From: [Clostridium] innocuum
GTDB taxonomy: Bacteria; Bacillota_I; Bacilli_A; Erysipelotrichales; Erysipelotrichaceae
Direction of reading: 5' to 3'
NCBI GenBank assembly: GCA_012317185.1
Contig: CP048838.1
Location: 434,001 to 498,000 of the forward strand
Length of the DNA: 64,000 bases
Shown here: positions 25,814 through 35,162 of the stretch, piece after piece
How the letters are laid out: each line of letters starts with the position of its first letter
Position numbering within the stretch: position 1 is the first letter of the stretch
Translations under genes and position numbers: made by a program
Notes under the pieces: generated by a model
Databases searched by the model: none
What the model was told of the DNA's origin: nothing
What the model saw: the letters and a program-made list of their open reading frames with translations, nothing else

Positions 25814-26977
25814 ATGTATACATTTGATGAGCTGATAGATAGAAGACATACAGAGTCTACAAAATGGGATCGTTATCAGGATAAACTGCAACGCGATGAT
25901 CTTCTGCCTATGTGGCTGGCAGACATGGATCTGCCTGCCTCGGATGAAATAAAAGAAGCATTGATGAAACGTGCTTCTCACCCTATTTACGGCTATAGTG
26001 ATCGAGGCAGACTGTACTATGAAGTGTTCGCAGAACGCTTTCAAAAACAATATGCTTATGATATAACCGCAGATGATGTTATGTTATCCACCGGTGTCAT
26101 GTATTCCATTGCCGCTGCCATACATCTGTTTACAAATCCGAAGGACGGTATTCTATTGCTGATGCCTTGCTATCACCCGTTTGTAACGTGTGTGGAAAAC
26201 AGCGACAGAAGGGTGATACCAGTGGATATGTGTGTACATGATCAACAGTATGAAATTGATTTCGAACAGTTGGAAAATCGATTGAAAAAAGATGATACTG
26301 TAAAGGCCTTGATCCTGTGCAATCCGCATAATCCCAGCGGACGTGTTTTCGGATATGAGGAATTGAAGCGGCTTTCCGAAGTCTGTGAGAAATATCATTT
26401 GCTCATCATCTCAGATGAAATTCATAGTGATTTTGTTTATGAAGCAAGATTTATACCGATTATGAAGGTAAGCACCTACGCACGGCAGCATACGATTGCC
26501 TGCGTATCACCGACCAAATCCTTCAATCTTGCAGGCTTGAAAGTATCTGCAATTCTTGTGAAAAACGAATCAATGAAAAAAAAGCTAAAAGATTATTGTT
26601 CACTCATTGGAATCAGCAGTATCAATATCTTTGCCATGGAGGCGGTGAAGGCAGCGTATTTGAAATCCAATGACTGGCAGCAGGCGCTGCTTACATACCT
26701 GAAGGACAACAGAAACCTTATAACTGCCTTCGTGAAGCGTCATGCTGATCAGATAGTTGCATTTCAGCCGCAGGGAACATATTTTTACTGGATGAAATTC
26801 CATACCGATATACATGAAAGGCTGCTGAATGAAGCAGGTTTGATTTTGAATCATGGTGCAGAATTCAGTTCTTCCTGCGCTGCATATGAGCGTTTGAACT
26901 TTGCCTGTCCAAGACCGCTGTTACAGGAAGGACTAAGACGACTGGATACATTACTAAAGGAAATAGAGAAAGAATAA
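25814..26977 (+). CDS. MalY/PatB-type PLP-dependent C-S lyase or aminotransferase
   Basis: The 387-residue class I fold enzyme has the MalY/PatB hallmarks: WDRYQDKLQRDDLLPMWLAD near the N-terminus, ILCNPHNPSGRVF, ISDEIHSDFVY and the PLP-lysine motif SPTKSFNLAGLK. Relatives are cystathionine beta-lyases that split C-S bonds. It lies 13 bases after nanE within the PTS operon, which is unusual company and suggests a substrate that joins an amino acid or thiol to a sugar. That reading is an inference. Confidence 0.88.
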   Translation: MYTFDELIDRRHTESTKWDRYQDKLQRDDLLPMWLADMDLPASDEIKEALMKRASHPIYGYSDRGRLYYEVFAERFQKQYAYDITADDVMLSTGVMYSIAAAIHLFTNPKDGILLLMPCYHPFVTCVENSDRRVIPVDMCVHDQQYEIDFEQLENRLKKDDTVKALILCNPHNPSGRVFGYEELKRLSEVCEKYHLLIISDEIHSDFVYEARFIPIMKVSTYARQHTIACVSPTKSFNLAGLKVSAILVKNESMKKKLKDYCSLIGISSINIFAMEAVKAAYLKSNDWQQALLTYLKDNRNLITAFVKRHADQIVAFQPQGTYFYWMKFHTDIHERLLNEAGLILNHGAEFSSSCAAYERLNFACPRPLLQEGLRRLDTLLKEIEKE

Positions 26978-26996
26978 CGAACAGAAAGGAGGATTT

Positions 26997-27392
26997 ATGA
27001 TAGGAGGAATTATAGCCACACACGCCGGGCTGGCGAATGGTTTGCTGGAGGCTGTTGAAATGATTGCCGGTAAACAGGAAAATCTGTTAGCAGTTTCATT
27101 GCGGGAAGGAGATGGTCTGGAGATACTGATTGAGCGTCTTCAAAAAGCTGCCGCTGCCATGGAGGGAGAGGAGCTTGTGATTTTTACGGATCTGTTTGGT
27201 GCTACCCCCTTCCATGCGGCAAGTGTGCTAAGTGCTCAGACCGGCTGTCATGTTGTGTGTGGTGTCAATTTGCCGCTGTTACTGGATTTTGCAGTAAAAC
27301 GGGAAAGTATATCGCTGGAAGCTATGAGAGACAGTTTGCAGGCAGTGAGCAAAACCGATTATCGCTGGATTGAACAAAGTGATATCATCTAA
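26997..27392 (+). CDS. PTS system mannose-family EIIA component
   Basis: The 131-residue protein starts with IIATHAGLANGL; His9 is the phosphate acceptor from HPr. FTDLFGATPFHAA is the second family block. It hands phosphate to the EIIB encoded next. The start has AAAGGAGGA upstream. Confidence 0.93.
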   Translation: MIGGIIATHAGLANGLLEAVEMIAGKQENLLAVSLREGDGLEILIERLQKAAAAMEGEELVIFTDLFGATPFHAASVLSAQTGCHVVCGVNLPLLLDFAVKRESISLEAMRDSLQAVSKTDYRWIEQSDII

Positions 27393-27415
27393 TCTTTTGA
27401 AAGGAGAAATGAAGT

Positions 27416-27892
27416 ATGGGAATTACTGTATTACGGTGTGATGACCGCTTGATTCACGGACAATGTATCGTAAAGGTTCTGAATGATTACAAAATTGATT
27501 ATATTATTTTGGTTGATGCATTCACTGCATCCAATCCGGTCATGAGCAATATTTACAAGATGTCTGTACCTCCGAATGTACATCTGGATGTGGCATCTGC
27601 GCAATCGGCGATTGCTTTGATTGAACAGGCGGAGGAGAGTAGTGAGCGTACACTGGTTTTGGTAAAGGATCCGATAATTGCTTTAAAGCTTCAGAAGAAC
27701 TGTACCGTGCTGCCAAAGGCTTTGAATATCGGGCCGATGAGCAATCGAAAGGGAACGAAAAAGGCTACTTACTTTTCTTATCTGCTGGATAGTGAAGCGG
27801 CTGCGTGTGAAGAACTGCATGCCATGGGAATACGTGTTTATTTCCAACAGGTCCCGGGTGAAAAAGAAATGGAATGGAAAGAAGCATTTTAG
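27416..27892 (+). CDS. PTS system mannose-family EIIB component
   Basis: The 158-residue protein has the active-site loop CDDRLIHGQC, with His14 as the phosphate acceptor. It transfers phosphate from EIIA to the sugar during uptake through EIIC-EIID. NIGPMSNRKGTKKA is another family block. Members transport mannose, glucosamine, galactosamine, sorbose and Amadori products; the substrate here is open. Confidence 0.94.
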   Translation: MGITVLRCDDRLIHGQCIVKVLNDYKIDYIILVDAFTASNPVMSNIYKMSVPPNVHLDVASAQSAIALIEQAEESSERTLVLVKDPIIALKLQKNCTVLPKALNIGPMSNRKGTKKATYFSYLLDSEAAACEELHAMGIRVYFQQVPGEKEMEWKEAF

Positions 27893-27910
27893 TGAAAGGA
27901 GAATAGGACT

Positions 27911-28663
27911 ATGACTTTACTACAAGCTTTACTAATCGCGTTACTTGGGTATCTGGGCTCCATTTATGGAACCTTTCTGTTGGGGACAGTTGGCGGATGG
28001 AATATGATTGGCCGCCCGATTGTTGCAGGGGCTCTGATAGGTCTGATTTTGGGGGATGTTAAGAATGGTGTTTTAATTGGAGCAGCAATACAGGCGCTTT
28101 ATGTGGGACTGGTAACGCCGGGAATGTCGGTGCCGGGAGATGTGAATTTTGCATCCTATATAGGTATACCGCTGGCGCTGGTATCCAATGCATCTCCGGA
28201 ATATGCAGTAGGAATCTCTGTACCGCTGAGTCTTCTTGGTGTAGCGGCTGTATATAGTGTGGCGACCTTTAATGCAGTCTTTGTCCATTTACAGGATCGC
28301 TGGATCGAGGAAGGTAAGCTGAAGCAGGCAACAAGAATTCCGATCTATTCCAATATTTCACAATTTGTCGTCCGCTTTATTCCAATTTTCCTTGCCTGCT
28401 ATTTCGGGGCAGATTATGTTCCAAAAATGATTGCGTTGATCCCTGATCAGCTGGGTGTTATATTCCAGGTGCTTGGTGGTATTCTGCCGGCGGTTGGCTT
28501 TGCATTGTTGATTAAATTCACTTTAAAAAAGAATATCGAATTACTGTATGTTCTCGTTGGGTTCATTATGATGGCAGTATTGAAAATGCCGATTGTGGCA
28601 ATCACGGTGCTGGCAGCATTTATTGCATATCTTGACTATCTGCGCTGCGTGAAACAGTCTTAG
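27911..28663 (+). CDS. PTS system mannose-family EIIC component
   Basis: The 250-residue membrane protein has about eight helices. The family blocks GRPIVAGALIGLILGDVKNG and VTPGMSVPGDVNFASYIGIP are typical of EIIC-Man. With EIID it forms the sugar channel. Confidence 0.94.
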   Translation: MTLLQALLIALLGYLGSIYGTFLLGTVGGWNMIGRPIVAGALIGLILGDVKNGVLIGAAIQALYVGLVTPGMSVPGDVNFASYIGIPLALVSNASPEYAVGISVPLSLLGVAAVYSVATFNAVFVHLQDRWIEEGKLKQATRIPIYSNISQFVVRFIPIFLACYFGADYVPKMIALIPDQLGVIFQVLGGILPAVGFALLIKFTLKKNIELLYVLVGFIMMAVLKMPIVAITVLAAFIAYLDYLRCVKQS

Positions 28664-28677
28664 GGAAGGTGAAAAGT

Positions 28678-29496
28678 ATGACAATTTTATCAAAGAAAGA
28701 TGTACGAAAATGTTATGTGAACTGGATAACATTTGCATTGGGCTGTCAGAATATGGAACGAATGATGGCTCCGGCATTTGTCCGCATGTTTGGTCTTGTA
28801 TCCGAGAAGCTATATGATTCCAAGGAAGAACAGCAGAAGCTGTTGGACAGACATACTCAGTTTTTCAATACGGAGGAAGCTTTCGGCTCTATTATTCCAG
28901 GCGTGATTTTGGGAATGGAGGAAAAGCGTGCTGAAGGTGAGGAAATACCGGATGAATTGATTCAAAGTACGAAAACAGCATTGATGGGACCCTTTGCCGG
29001 TATGGGAGATTCCTTAATAGGTGGAACCCTGCGCCCTATTTTATGTTCGATTGCCATGGGATTATCTGCATCCACAGGCAGTATTGCCGGACCGCTGTTC
29101 TACTGTGTTGCCTGGCTCGGCATTATCATTCCCGGAACCTGGCTATTATTTTCAAGAGGCTATAAGCTTGGTATCAATGCTGCTGATGTGCTGTTTGTCG
29201 GCGGACGTAAGGATATCATCACAAGAGCGGCAAATATAGTAGGTCTGATTGTGGTTGGTGCTATATCGGCCCAGTATGTCAGTGCGGTATCCGGCTGGTC
29301 CTATCGCAGTGGAGATATGCTATTCAGTCTGCAGGGGATTCTCGACAGTATTATGCCGGGACTGCTTCCATTGGGACTGACACTATTGGCTTGGATTCTG
29401 CTGGATAAAAAGAACATGAAGATTACGACGGTTTTCATCATTTTCATTCTGATTGCAATTGTTGGTGGTTTAAGTGAGCTGCTGATTGTTGCCTGA
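28678..29496 (+). CDS. PTS system mannose-family EIID component
   Basis: The 272-residue membrane protein has the EIID block QNMERMMAPAFVRM near the start and GPFAGMGDSLIGGTLRPIL in the middle. An in-frame GTG at 28669 is possible, but the ATG at 28678 has better spacing from GGAAGG. It is the last gene of the transport set and is followed by a terminator. Confidence 0.93.
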   Translation: MTILSKKDVRKCYVNWITFALGCQNMERMMAPAFVRMFGLVSEKLYDSKEEQQKLLDRHTQFFNTEEAFGSIIPGVILGMEEKRAEGEEIPDELIQSTKTALMGPFAGMGDSLIGGTLRPILCSIAMGLSASTGSIAGPLFYCVAWLGIIIPGTWLLFSRGYKLGINAADVLFVGGRKDIITRAANIVGLIVVGAISAQYVSAVSGWSYRSGDMLFSLQGILDSIMPGLLPLGLTLLAWILLDKKNMKITTVFIIFILIAIVGGLSELLIVA

Positions 29497-29518
29497 GTAG
29501 ATATTCTGTAACATACAT

Positions 29519-29570
29519 GAACAACCCTACACAAAAGCTCCTTAATGGAACGAATGCAGGGTTGTTTGTA
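29519..29570 (+). terminator. Terminator of the PTS operon
   Basis: AACAACCCT at 29520-29528 pairs with AGGGTTGTT at 29558-29566, with a long loop and a short T tract. It separates the PTS genes from their probable regulator. Confidence 0.7.
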
Positions 29571-29614
29571 TCTGTTCTTCCAAAGAATGGAAATTGTGCA
29601 AATGTTATGTTAGA

Positions 29615-29626
29615 ATGTCTGTACAT
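29615..29626 (+). promoter_or_regulatory. Candidate GntR operator (site 3)
   Basis: ATGTCTGTACAT matches the ATGTATATACAT core of sites 1 and 2 at 10 of 12 positions and lies 17 bases before the GntR gene, where it could give autorepression. Confidence 0.5.
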
Positions 29627-29643
29627 TAACAGGAGATGAACGT

Positions 29644-30357
29644 ATGGAGAATAAAATACCAATCTATCGACAAATTGAGCAGTATATTATGAATAACATT
29701 GAAGATGGAATTTATGCAGAGGGAATGATGATACCGAGTGAGGAGGACTTCTGTGAGAAATTTCATACAAGTCGTATGACGGTAAGAAAGGCATTTGACA
29801 TATTGCAAACAAAAGGTATTTTGCATAAGAAAAAAGGAAAGGGAACTTTTGTAAGTACGTTCAGCATTGAGAAAAACATGCAGACCATACATGGCTGGAA
29901 AGAAACCATGCAGATGGCAGGCTATCGTACACGGTCAGATCTATTGAAAATTGCAATGGAAAAGGCAGATGAGAAAATCGCAAAAAAACTGCATATGAAG
30001 GAAGGGGACTTTGTATATATCATCATTCGACTACGTTATGCTAATGATACGCCGATTTTGATTGAGAAGGCACATCTCAATGCGTTTATGTTTCCAAATC
30101 TGCTGCAGATTACCTTTGAGGAGCAATCGCTTTATGAGATATTGAAGAGGAATTATCAATTACATATACATCACGTTTGTCAAAAGGTTCTCACACAGAA
30201 ACTATATGGAGCTTATGCACAGCAGCTTTTTCAGGAGGATGAGGCAACAGCACTCGTTATGGAAAATATATCCTATGACGATAGAGAGATTCCTTTAGAG
30301 TATACGATCAGTTATATAAATGGAGAGCTGTATTCATTGAATTATTACGTAACTTAA
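29644..30357 (+). CDS. GntR-family (HutC subfamily) transcriptional regulator
   Basis: The 237-residue protein has an N-terminal winged helix (IPIYRQIEQYIMNNIEDG, then TSRMTVRKAFDILQTKG and a wing with KKGKGTFVS) and a UbiC/UTRA ligand-binding domain with FVYIIIRLRYAND and LVMENISYDDREIPLEYTI. HutC-type repressors respond to a metabolite such as a phosphosugar. Palindromes of the expected type lie before this gene and before the first genes of the PTS locus, so local regulation is likely. Confidence 0.92.
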   Translation: MENKIPIYRQIEQYIMNNIEDGIYAEGMMIPSEEDFCEKFHTSRMTVRKAFDILQTKGILHKKKGKGTFVSTFSIEKNMQTIHGWKETMQMAGYRTRSDLLKIAMEKADEKIAKKLHMKEGDFVYIIIRLRYANDTPILIEKAHLNAFMFPNLLQITFEEQSLYEILKRNYQLHIHHVCQKVLTQKLYGAYAQQLFQEDEATALVMENISYDDREIPLEYTISYINGELYSLNYYVT

Positions 30358-30422
30358 TGTTACTATAATAGGCAGCAGACTGTTGGTTAAATAAACAGGA
30401 CGAGCTGTGGGGATGTGAAATG

Positions 30423-32222
30423 ATGAAGGATTATGAGGTTTTAAAAAAATATTTCGGTTATGAAAGCTTTCGGGAAGGTCAGCAGGAGCTGATAACAAAT
30501 ATTCTGGAGCGCCATGATGTGTTGGGAATCATGCCAACCGGGGCAGGTAAATCTATCTGCTATCAGGTTCCGGCCATGATGCTGGAGGGAATCACACTGG
30601 TTATCTCTCCTTTGATTTCTCTGATGAAGGATCAGGTGGGAACCTTAAACGAAGCTGGTATTCGTGCAGCGTATTTAAACAGCTCCCTATCCTATGCCCA
30701 GTATCACAAGGCACTTTCTCTTGCACGCGGATATACCTATAAGATCATATATGTAGCTCCGGAAAGACTGATGAGCGATGAATTTTTAAGCTTTGCAAAA
30801 GAGATGAAAATCTCCATGGTATGTGTGGATGAGGCGCACTGTGTCAGCCAGTGGGGGCAGGATTTTCGACCGCATTATTTACATATTCGGGAATTCTTAA
30901 AGGAAATGCCGCAGCGACCGATTGTTTCTGCATTTACTGCAACGGCAACCACACAGGTAAAGGAAGATATTCTTCAGCTGCTGGATATGAAGGATCCTTA
31001 TACTATAACGACAGGCTTTGATCGTAAGAATTTGTACTTTGCTGTGGAAAAGCCGAAGGATAAATACCAGGCACTTCTGCATTATGTAAAACAGCATACG
31101 GAGGATGCGGGCATTGTCTACTGTCTGTCAAGAAAAACAGTGGAGGAGGTCTGTGATCGACTATGCGCCGATGGCTTTGCGGCAACACGCTATCATGCCG
31201 GTTTGAGCGATGCAGAGCGTATGAATAATCAGGATGATTTCATCTATGACAGAAAAACCATCATGGTCGCTACCAATGCGTTTGGAATGGGGATTGATAA
31301 ATCCAATGTGCGGTTTGTCGTTCATTTCAATATGCCTAAAAATATGGAAAGCTATTATCAGGAGGCGGGAAGAGCCGGGCGTGACGGGGAACAGGCTGAT
31401 TGTATCTTGCTGTACAGCGGCAAGGATGTCCGTTTGAATCAGTTTTTGATTGAACAGGGAAGCGGTCATGAGGATATGGAAGAGGCTGTTCGCATGGAGC
31501 TGCAGCAAAAGGAAAAGGAACGGTTGAAATCCATGACCTTCTATTGTACGATTCCCAGCTGTCTTCGTCATTACATGTTAAAATACTTCGGTGAGGAAAG
31601 TGATGGCTTCTGCGGCAGCTGCTCAAACTGTCTGACACAATATGAGGAATGTGATATCCGTATGGAAGCATCCCGTCTTGTGGAATGTATCCGTCACAGC
31701 GGAGAACGCTTCGGGAAAACGATGATTGTAGATATTGTTAAGGGCAGTGCGAACGCCAAAATCAAAAGCTATCATCTGGATAGAAATCCGGCTTATGGTT
31801 CGTTGAAGGACAGCTCACGCAATCATCTTTATGAAATCCTTCAGCATCTGCAATTTCAGGGTATCCTGAAACAGAGTGAGGACGGCTATTCGGTACTGTC
31901 GATTCATCAGGAGGAGCTGCTTCCTACAGATGGACCGCTGATGATGAAAATTGTCAAGGAGAAGCAGGTGCAGACCCCTGTGGTACAGACAGATAGTGGC
32001 GATAACCGGCTGTTTGAATTGCTGAGAATCTGCCGTTCCCAGCTGGCACGAAAAGCCCATGTTCCTCCGTACATGGTTTTCTCCGATAAGACACTGCATG
32101 ATATGTGTGCGAAAGCACCGCATTCAAGAGAAGAAATGCTGGGAGTCAGCGGTGTCGGTGAAGTGAAATATGATAAGTACGGAGAAGCCTTTTTAAAGGT
32201 CATCGCATCCTTTGACTCATAA
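30423..32222 (+). CDS. recQ: RecQ family ATP-dependent DNA helicase
   Basis: The 599-residue 3'-5' helicase has Walker A MPTGAGKSICYQ, VDEAHCVSQWGQDFRPHY (DEAH box and aromatic-rich loop), motif IV-VI with EAGRAGRDGE, the RQC zinc cysteines (CTIPSCLRHYM, FCGSCSNC) and a C-terminal HRDC domain (about 525-599). All domains are present. ATGATG at 30420 leaves two possible starts three bases apart. It stands alone before a terminator. Confidence 0.96.
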   Translation: MKDYEVLKKYFGYESFREGQQELITNILERHDVLGIMPTGAGKSICYQVPAMMLEGITLVISPLISLMKDQVGTLNEAGIRAAYLNSSLSYAQYHKALSLARGYTYKIIYVAPERLMSDEFLSFAKEMKISMVCVDEAHCVSQWGQDFRPHYLHIREFLKEMPQRPIVSAFTATATTQVKEDILQLLDMKDPYTITTGFDRKNLYFAVEKPKDKYQALLHYVKQHTEDAGIVYCLSRKTVEEVCDRLCADGFAATRYHAGLSDAERMNNQDDFIYDRKTIMVATNAFGMGIDKSNVRFVVHFNMPKNMESYYQEAGRAGRDGEQADCILLYSGKDVRLNQFLIEQGSGHEDMEEAVRMELQQKEKERLKSMTFYCTIPSCLRHYMLKYFGEESDGFCGSCSNCLTQYEECDIRMEASRLVECIRHSGERFGKTMIVDIVKGSANAKIKSYHLDRNPAYGSLKDSSRNHLYEILQHLQFQGILKQSEDGYSVLSIHQEELLPTDGPLMMKIVKEKQVQTPVVQTDSGDNRLFELLRICRSQLARKAHVPPYMVFSDKTLHDMCAKAPHSREEMLGVSGVGEVKYDKYGEAFLKVIASFDS

Positions 32223-32228
32223 AGACTT

Positions 32229-32267
32229 AAACACCTTGCGTTCATGAAAAAAACGCAGGTGTTTTTT
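32229..32267 (+). terminator. Terminator after recQ
   Basis: AACACCTGCGTT-type arms (AACACCTTGCGTT and AACGCAGGTGTT) with one bulge and a T6 run form a strong hairpin. Confidence 0.92.
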
Positions 32268-32410
32268 CAAATGATAAATCTTATCAGGGAAATACCTTTT
32301 TCCTCATAAAGATGAATGGCAATTCAACCCGCTGTACTTGTAAAGCGGCATGATTATGATATCATGGTTATAGCATTACAATGAGGTATTGTTAGAAGGA
32401 GGATACAGCC

Positions 32411-33325
32411 ATGAGTATCATATGTATTGGTCAGTGTGCCTATGATTTAACATTTCCCATACAGGAGCCATTGATAGAAAATCAGAAATATCGGATTATG
32501 GAGCCATTCTCCTGTATTGGCGCACCAGCGGCAAATGCGGCATATTTATGTGCCCTATGGAATGCAGAAACCGTATTGATTTCCAGATGTGGCAAAGATT
32601 TCTACGGTGCGGAAATCCGAAGAGTTTTAAAGGAAGCAGGGGTTGATACAGCATACCTTATGGAGGATGAAAGCTTTTCAACACCGGTAAGTGCTATTAT
32701 CGCCAATTCCTTTAACGGGTATCGCACCATATTCAACTGTCCCGGTATACAGCGAAAGCTGGAGTTCCATTACCCAGAGCAGGCAGAAATTCTCTTACTG
32801 GACGGTCATGAGCTGCAGGCGTCATTGGAGGCACTCAGCCGTTATCCGGATATTGACAGTATAATGGATGCCGGAACCTTTCACGAGGAAACAAGCGTAC
32901 TTGCCCAAAAGGTGACCTATCTCGTCTGTTCTCAGGATTATGCAAGACAGTTCAGCAATATCGAGGTGTCCATACAGGATGAAAACAGCTGGAGACAGAC
33001 CTTTGATGCCCTGCATGCACTGAATGCGGGATATATCGTTGTAACTCTGGGAGATCAGGGATTATTGTATGAGGATACGCAGGGGATACACCATATAGAG
33101 GCCTTCAACGTATCGGCAGTGGATACGACCGGAGCCGGCGATATCTTCCATGGCGCGTTTACATACTGTATTCATAAGAGCTATCCGCTGCAGGATGCAT
33201 TGATAATTGCTTCCGCAACCAGTGCGATTTCTGTGCAGACTCTGGGAGGACAGACATCCATACCCACAAAGGCGGCTGTGAACAGGTTTTTGAATGAGCA
33301 GTGTTGTCATCTTATTTTAAAATAG
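32411..33325 (+). CDS. PfkB-family carbohydrate kinase
   Basis: The 304-residue protein has the ribokinase-like fold, with GAPAANAAYLCALWNAET near the N-terminus and the PfkB signature DTTGAGDIFHGAFTYC containing the catalytic Asp. Members phosphorylate sugars, nucleosides or their phosphates. The substrate is not apparent, and no sugar genes are adjacent. It is preceded by GAAGGAGGAT. Confidence 0.9.
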   Translation: MSIICIGQCAYDLTFPIQEPLIENQKYRIMEPFSCIGAPAANAAYLCALWNAETVLISRCGKDFYGAEIRRVLKEAGVDTAYLMEDESFSTPVSAIIANSFNGYRTIFNCPGIQRKLEFHYPEQAEILLLDGHELQASLEALSRYPDIDSIMDAGTFHEETSVLAQKVTYLVCSQDYARQFSNIEVSIQDENSWRQTFDALHALNAGYIVVTLGDQGLLYEDTQGIHHIEAFNVSAVDTTGAGDIFHGAFTYCIHKSYPLQDALIIASATSAISVQTLGGQTSIPTKAAVNRFLNEQCCHLILK

Positions 33326-33490
33326 CCATATACTTTATGCACGGATTGTTTTCAAGTGACCTGCTGTTTTAACTTTTTTTAATGAATGCGGCTGGAATAT
33401 GATAAACTATAATTATTAACCTATCTGCAGGAATGCGTGTGACTGCGCATATGAATTGAGCTTTCACAAAGCTGTATCGGAGGTGTGAAA

Positions 33491-33997
33491 ATGAAAGAAA
33501 TCTATCTGGCAGGCGGCTGCTTCTGGGGAATGCAGGCATATTTTGAACAGCTGCAAGGTATCGTGGCAACAGAGGTCGGCTATGCGAACGGACATGTGGA
33601 AAACCCAACCTACGAAATGGTTTGCGGCGGTACTACCGGGTATGCAGAAGCCCTGCATATTCAATATGATGCATCCGTGATTACATTGCGCTTCCTGTTA
33701 TCCTTATACTATGATGTCATTGATCCGACCAGCTATCATCGTCAGGGAAATGATATCGGGGAACAATATCGAACAGGTATTTACTATGTGGATGAAGCAG
33801 ATCAGCCGGTTATCGAGGCTTCCCTGCAGGAGCTGGCAAAATGTTATGAGGAACCGATTGTTGTAGAAATGAAGCCATTGACGAGCTTCTGTTCTGCGGA
33901 GGAGTATCATCAGGAATATCTCAAAAAAAATCCAGGCGGATATTGCCATATATCCAGGGAAAAAATACAGACAGTAAAAGATAGGAAACTGGGATAA
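33491..33997 (+). CDS. msrA: Peptide-methionine (S)-S-oxide reductase
   Basis: The 168-residue enzyme starts with the catalytic motif LAGGCFWGMQAYF (Cys at residue 10). Further blocks are TEVGYANG and YHRQGNDIGEQYRTGIYY. It repairs oxidised methionine in proteins using thioredoxin. The ATG at 33491 is six bases after GGAGGT; the in-frame GTG at 33485 lies on that site. No msrB domain is fused. Confidence 0.96.
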   Translation: MKEIYLAGGCFWGMQAYFEQLQGIVATEVGYANGHVENPTYEMVCGGTTGYAEALHIQYDASVITLRFLLSLYYDVIDPTSYHRQGNDIGEQYRTGIYYVDEADQPVIEASLQELAKCYEEPIVVEMKPLTSFCSAEEYHQEYLKKNPGGYCHISREKIQTVKDRKLG

Positions 33998-34086
33998 AAC
34001 CCATTTCTATCATGTGTCTGCATTTCGTTTTTTCAGACTTGATTTAGAGAAATACATTTCATATGAATGTTTAAAGGGATAGTATA

Positions 34087-34120
34087 AAAAAACTACGTTA
34101 CCATTCAAAACGTAGTTTTT
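34087..34120. terminator. Bidirectional terminator between msrA and the folate transporter gene
   Basis: AAAAACTACGTT pairs perfectly with AACGTAGTTTTT around a ten-base loop, between convergent genes. Confidence 0.92.
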
Positions 34121-34133
34121 CAATATTGCAAGG

Positions 34134-34682
34134 CTATGTTCTACGTACTCTTTCTGCGCCCTTGAGCGCTGCATACAGCAATGCTACATCCACAGGAAAC
34201 ATCACCACATTTTTAATCAGCCGCACCATGGTAAAGAGCGGACTCTGGTACATCATGTTCAGCCATAGAGATGTCAGAATCAGATTGATAAATACAGTGA
34301 TGCAGGCTCTGGCAATGATCACTCTGGGAAGGGTGATTTTTTTCTTATAAAAGAAGCAGCCATATATCATTCCGGTTAAAAATTCGTTGACAGCAAACCC
34401 CGGGAAGTAGGGACCATCAGGTCGAATGATATATTTCAGCGTATCTGCAATGACACCGGCAAAGCCCGTACAGATCGGCCCGTAATACATGCCGCATACA
34501 GCAGCCGGAATACTGGAAAATCCAATACGAAGCGTTGGTGTTATGGGGATGAACAGTGTGCCGACAACGACATTCAATGCGGTCAGCATGGCGGTTCCGG
34601 TAAGTGCGGGAACCTTGCGCAGCTGTTCTGCGCTAGTTTTCATCAAACCGGGAAGCCCGGCGATTTCTTTCGCAAAGTTCAT
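34134..34682 (-). CDS. folT: Folate-specific ECF transporter S component
   Basis: The 182-residue membrane protein has about six helices. It shows the FolT features LTGTAMLTALNVVV, RIGFSSIPAAVCGMYYGP, DTLKYIIRPDGPYFPGFAVN and LNMMYQSP. The S component binds folate and docks with a shared EcfA-EcfT module encoded elsewhere. The ATG at 34682 has AAAGGAGGT upstream; a longer reading would run into the leader RNA. The tetrahydrofolate riboswitch upstream supports folate as the substrate. Confidence 0.92.
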   Translation of the reverse strand: MNFAKEIAGLPGLMKTSAEQLRKVPALTGTAMLTALNVVVGTLFIPITPTLRIGFSSIPAAVCGMYYGPICTGFAGVIADTLKYIIRPDGPYFPGFAVNEFLTGMIYGCFFYKKKITLPRVIIARACITVFINLILTSLWLNMMYQSPLFTMVRLIKNVVMFPVDVALLYAALKGAERVRRT

Positions 34683-34741
34683 AAAAAAATACCTCCTTTC
34701 CGATATTGCATATAGAAAAGAGATATGAAAAGTTTTCTCAT

Positions 34742-34843
34742 GCAACAGCGGGATGCGACCAGGAAACCGCAAGATAAACTTTTCGCCCGTCTGACAACTC
34801 CCCGTTCAGATGGTACTTAACGCTTCCTGACCTACTCTGCTTA
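34742..34843 (-). promoter_or_regulatory. Tetrahydrofolate (THF) riboswitch
   Basis: Read on the minus strand, the leader has the folT-motif consensus blocks in order: GAGTAGG, GCGTTAAGTACC, GGGGAGTTGTC, GGGCGAAAAG, GCGGTTTCC and GCATCCCGC. The outer stem pairs are present. It ends about 60 bases before folT. In this class, THF binding lowers expression of the transporter, probably here by affecting the ribosome site because I see no clear terminator between them. Confidence 0.92.
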
Positions 34844-34850
34844 TGGGTAG

Positions 34851-34856
34851 ATTATA
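34851..34856 (-). promoter_or_regulatory. -10 box of the folT promoter
   Basis: On the minus strand this is TATAAT, eight bases before the riboswitch core. A weak ACTTGT-like -35 lies 16 bases further upstream. Confidence 0.6.
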
Positions 34857-34859
34857 GAG

Positions 34860-35162
34860 CAGCAGGAAAGAAAATACAAGTGTTTTTTTCAGAACTGTAT
34901 GGATGAAGCACTGACGGTATCTGAACGGCAAACGGAACATTGAATTTGTTTATGGAGAATGAACGACATTGTGAAAAAAGCTTTTTTATAAACAAACGAT
35001 GAGGCGTAATTTCAAGTGCAGATAAATTCAGGAGGCTTTCATAGATATCGGGAAAAAAGCACTGTATATATGTAAATAATGCCGGAATACCTGTTATCCT
35101 GCATTTTCACTTGTGAAATCATTGATTTGTGAAAATTTCCTTTTTTTATGCAAAGTGTCGGT
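34860..35162 (+). other. Intergenic region between folT and pta
   Basis: This AT-rich stretch of about 300 bases has no supported gene. GAAAAAAGCTTTTTT-type A/T tracts near 34974-34988 could act as a weak terminator. The only clear signal is the pta -10 at its right end. Confidence 0.5.
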
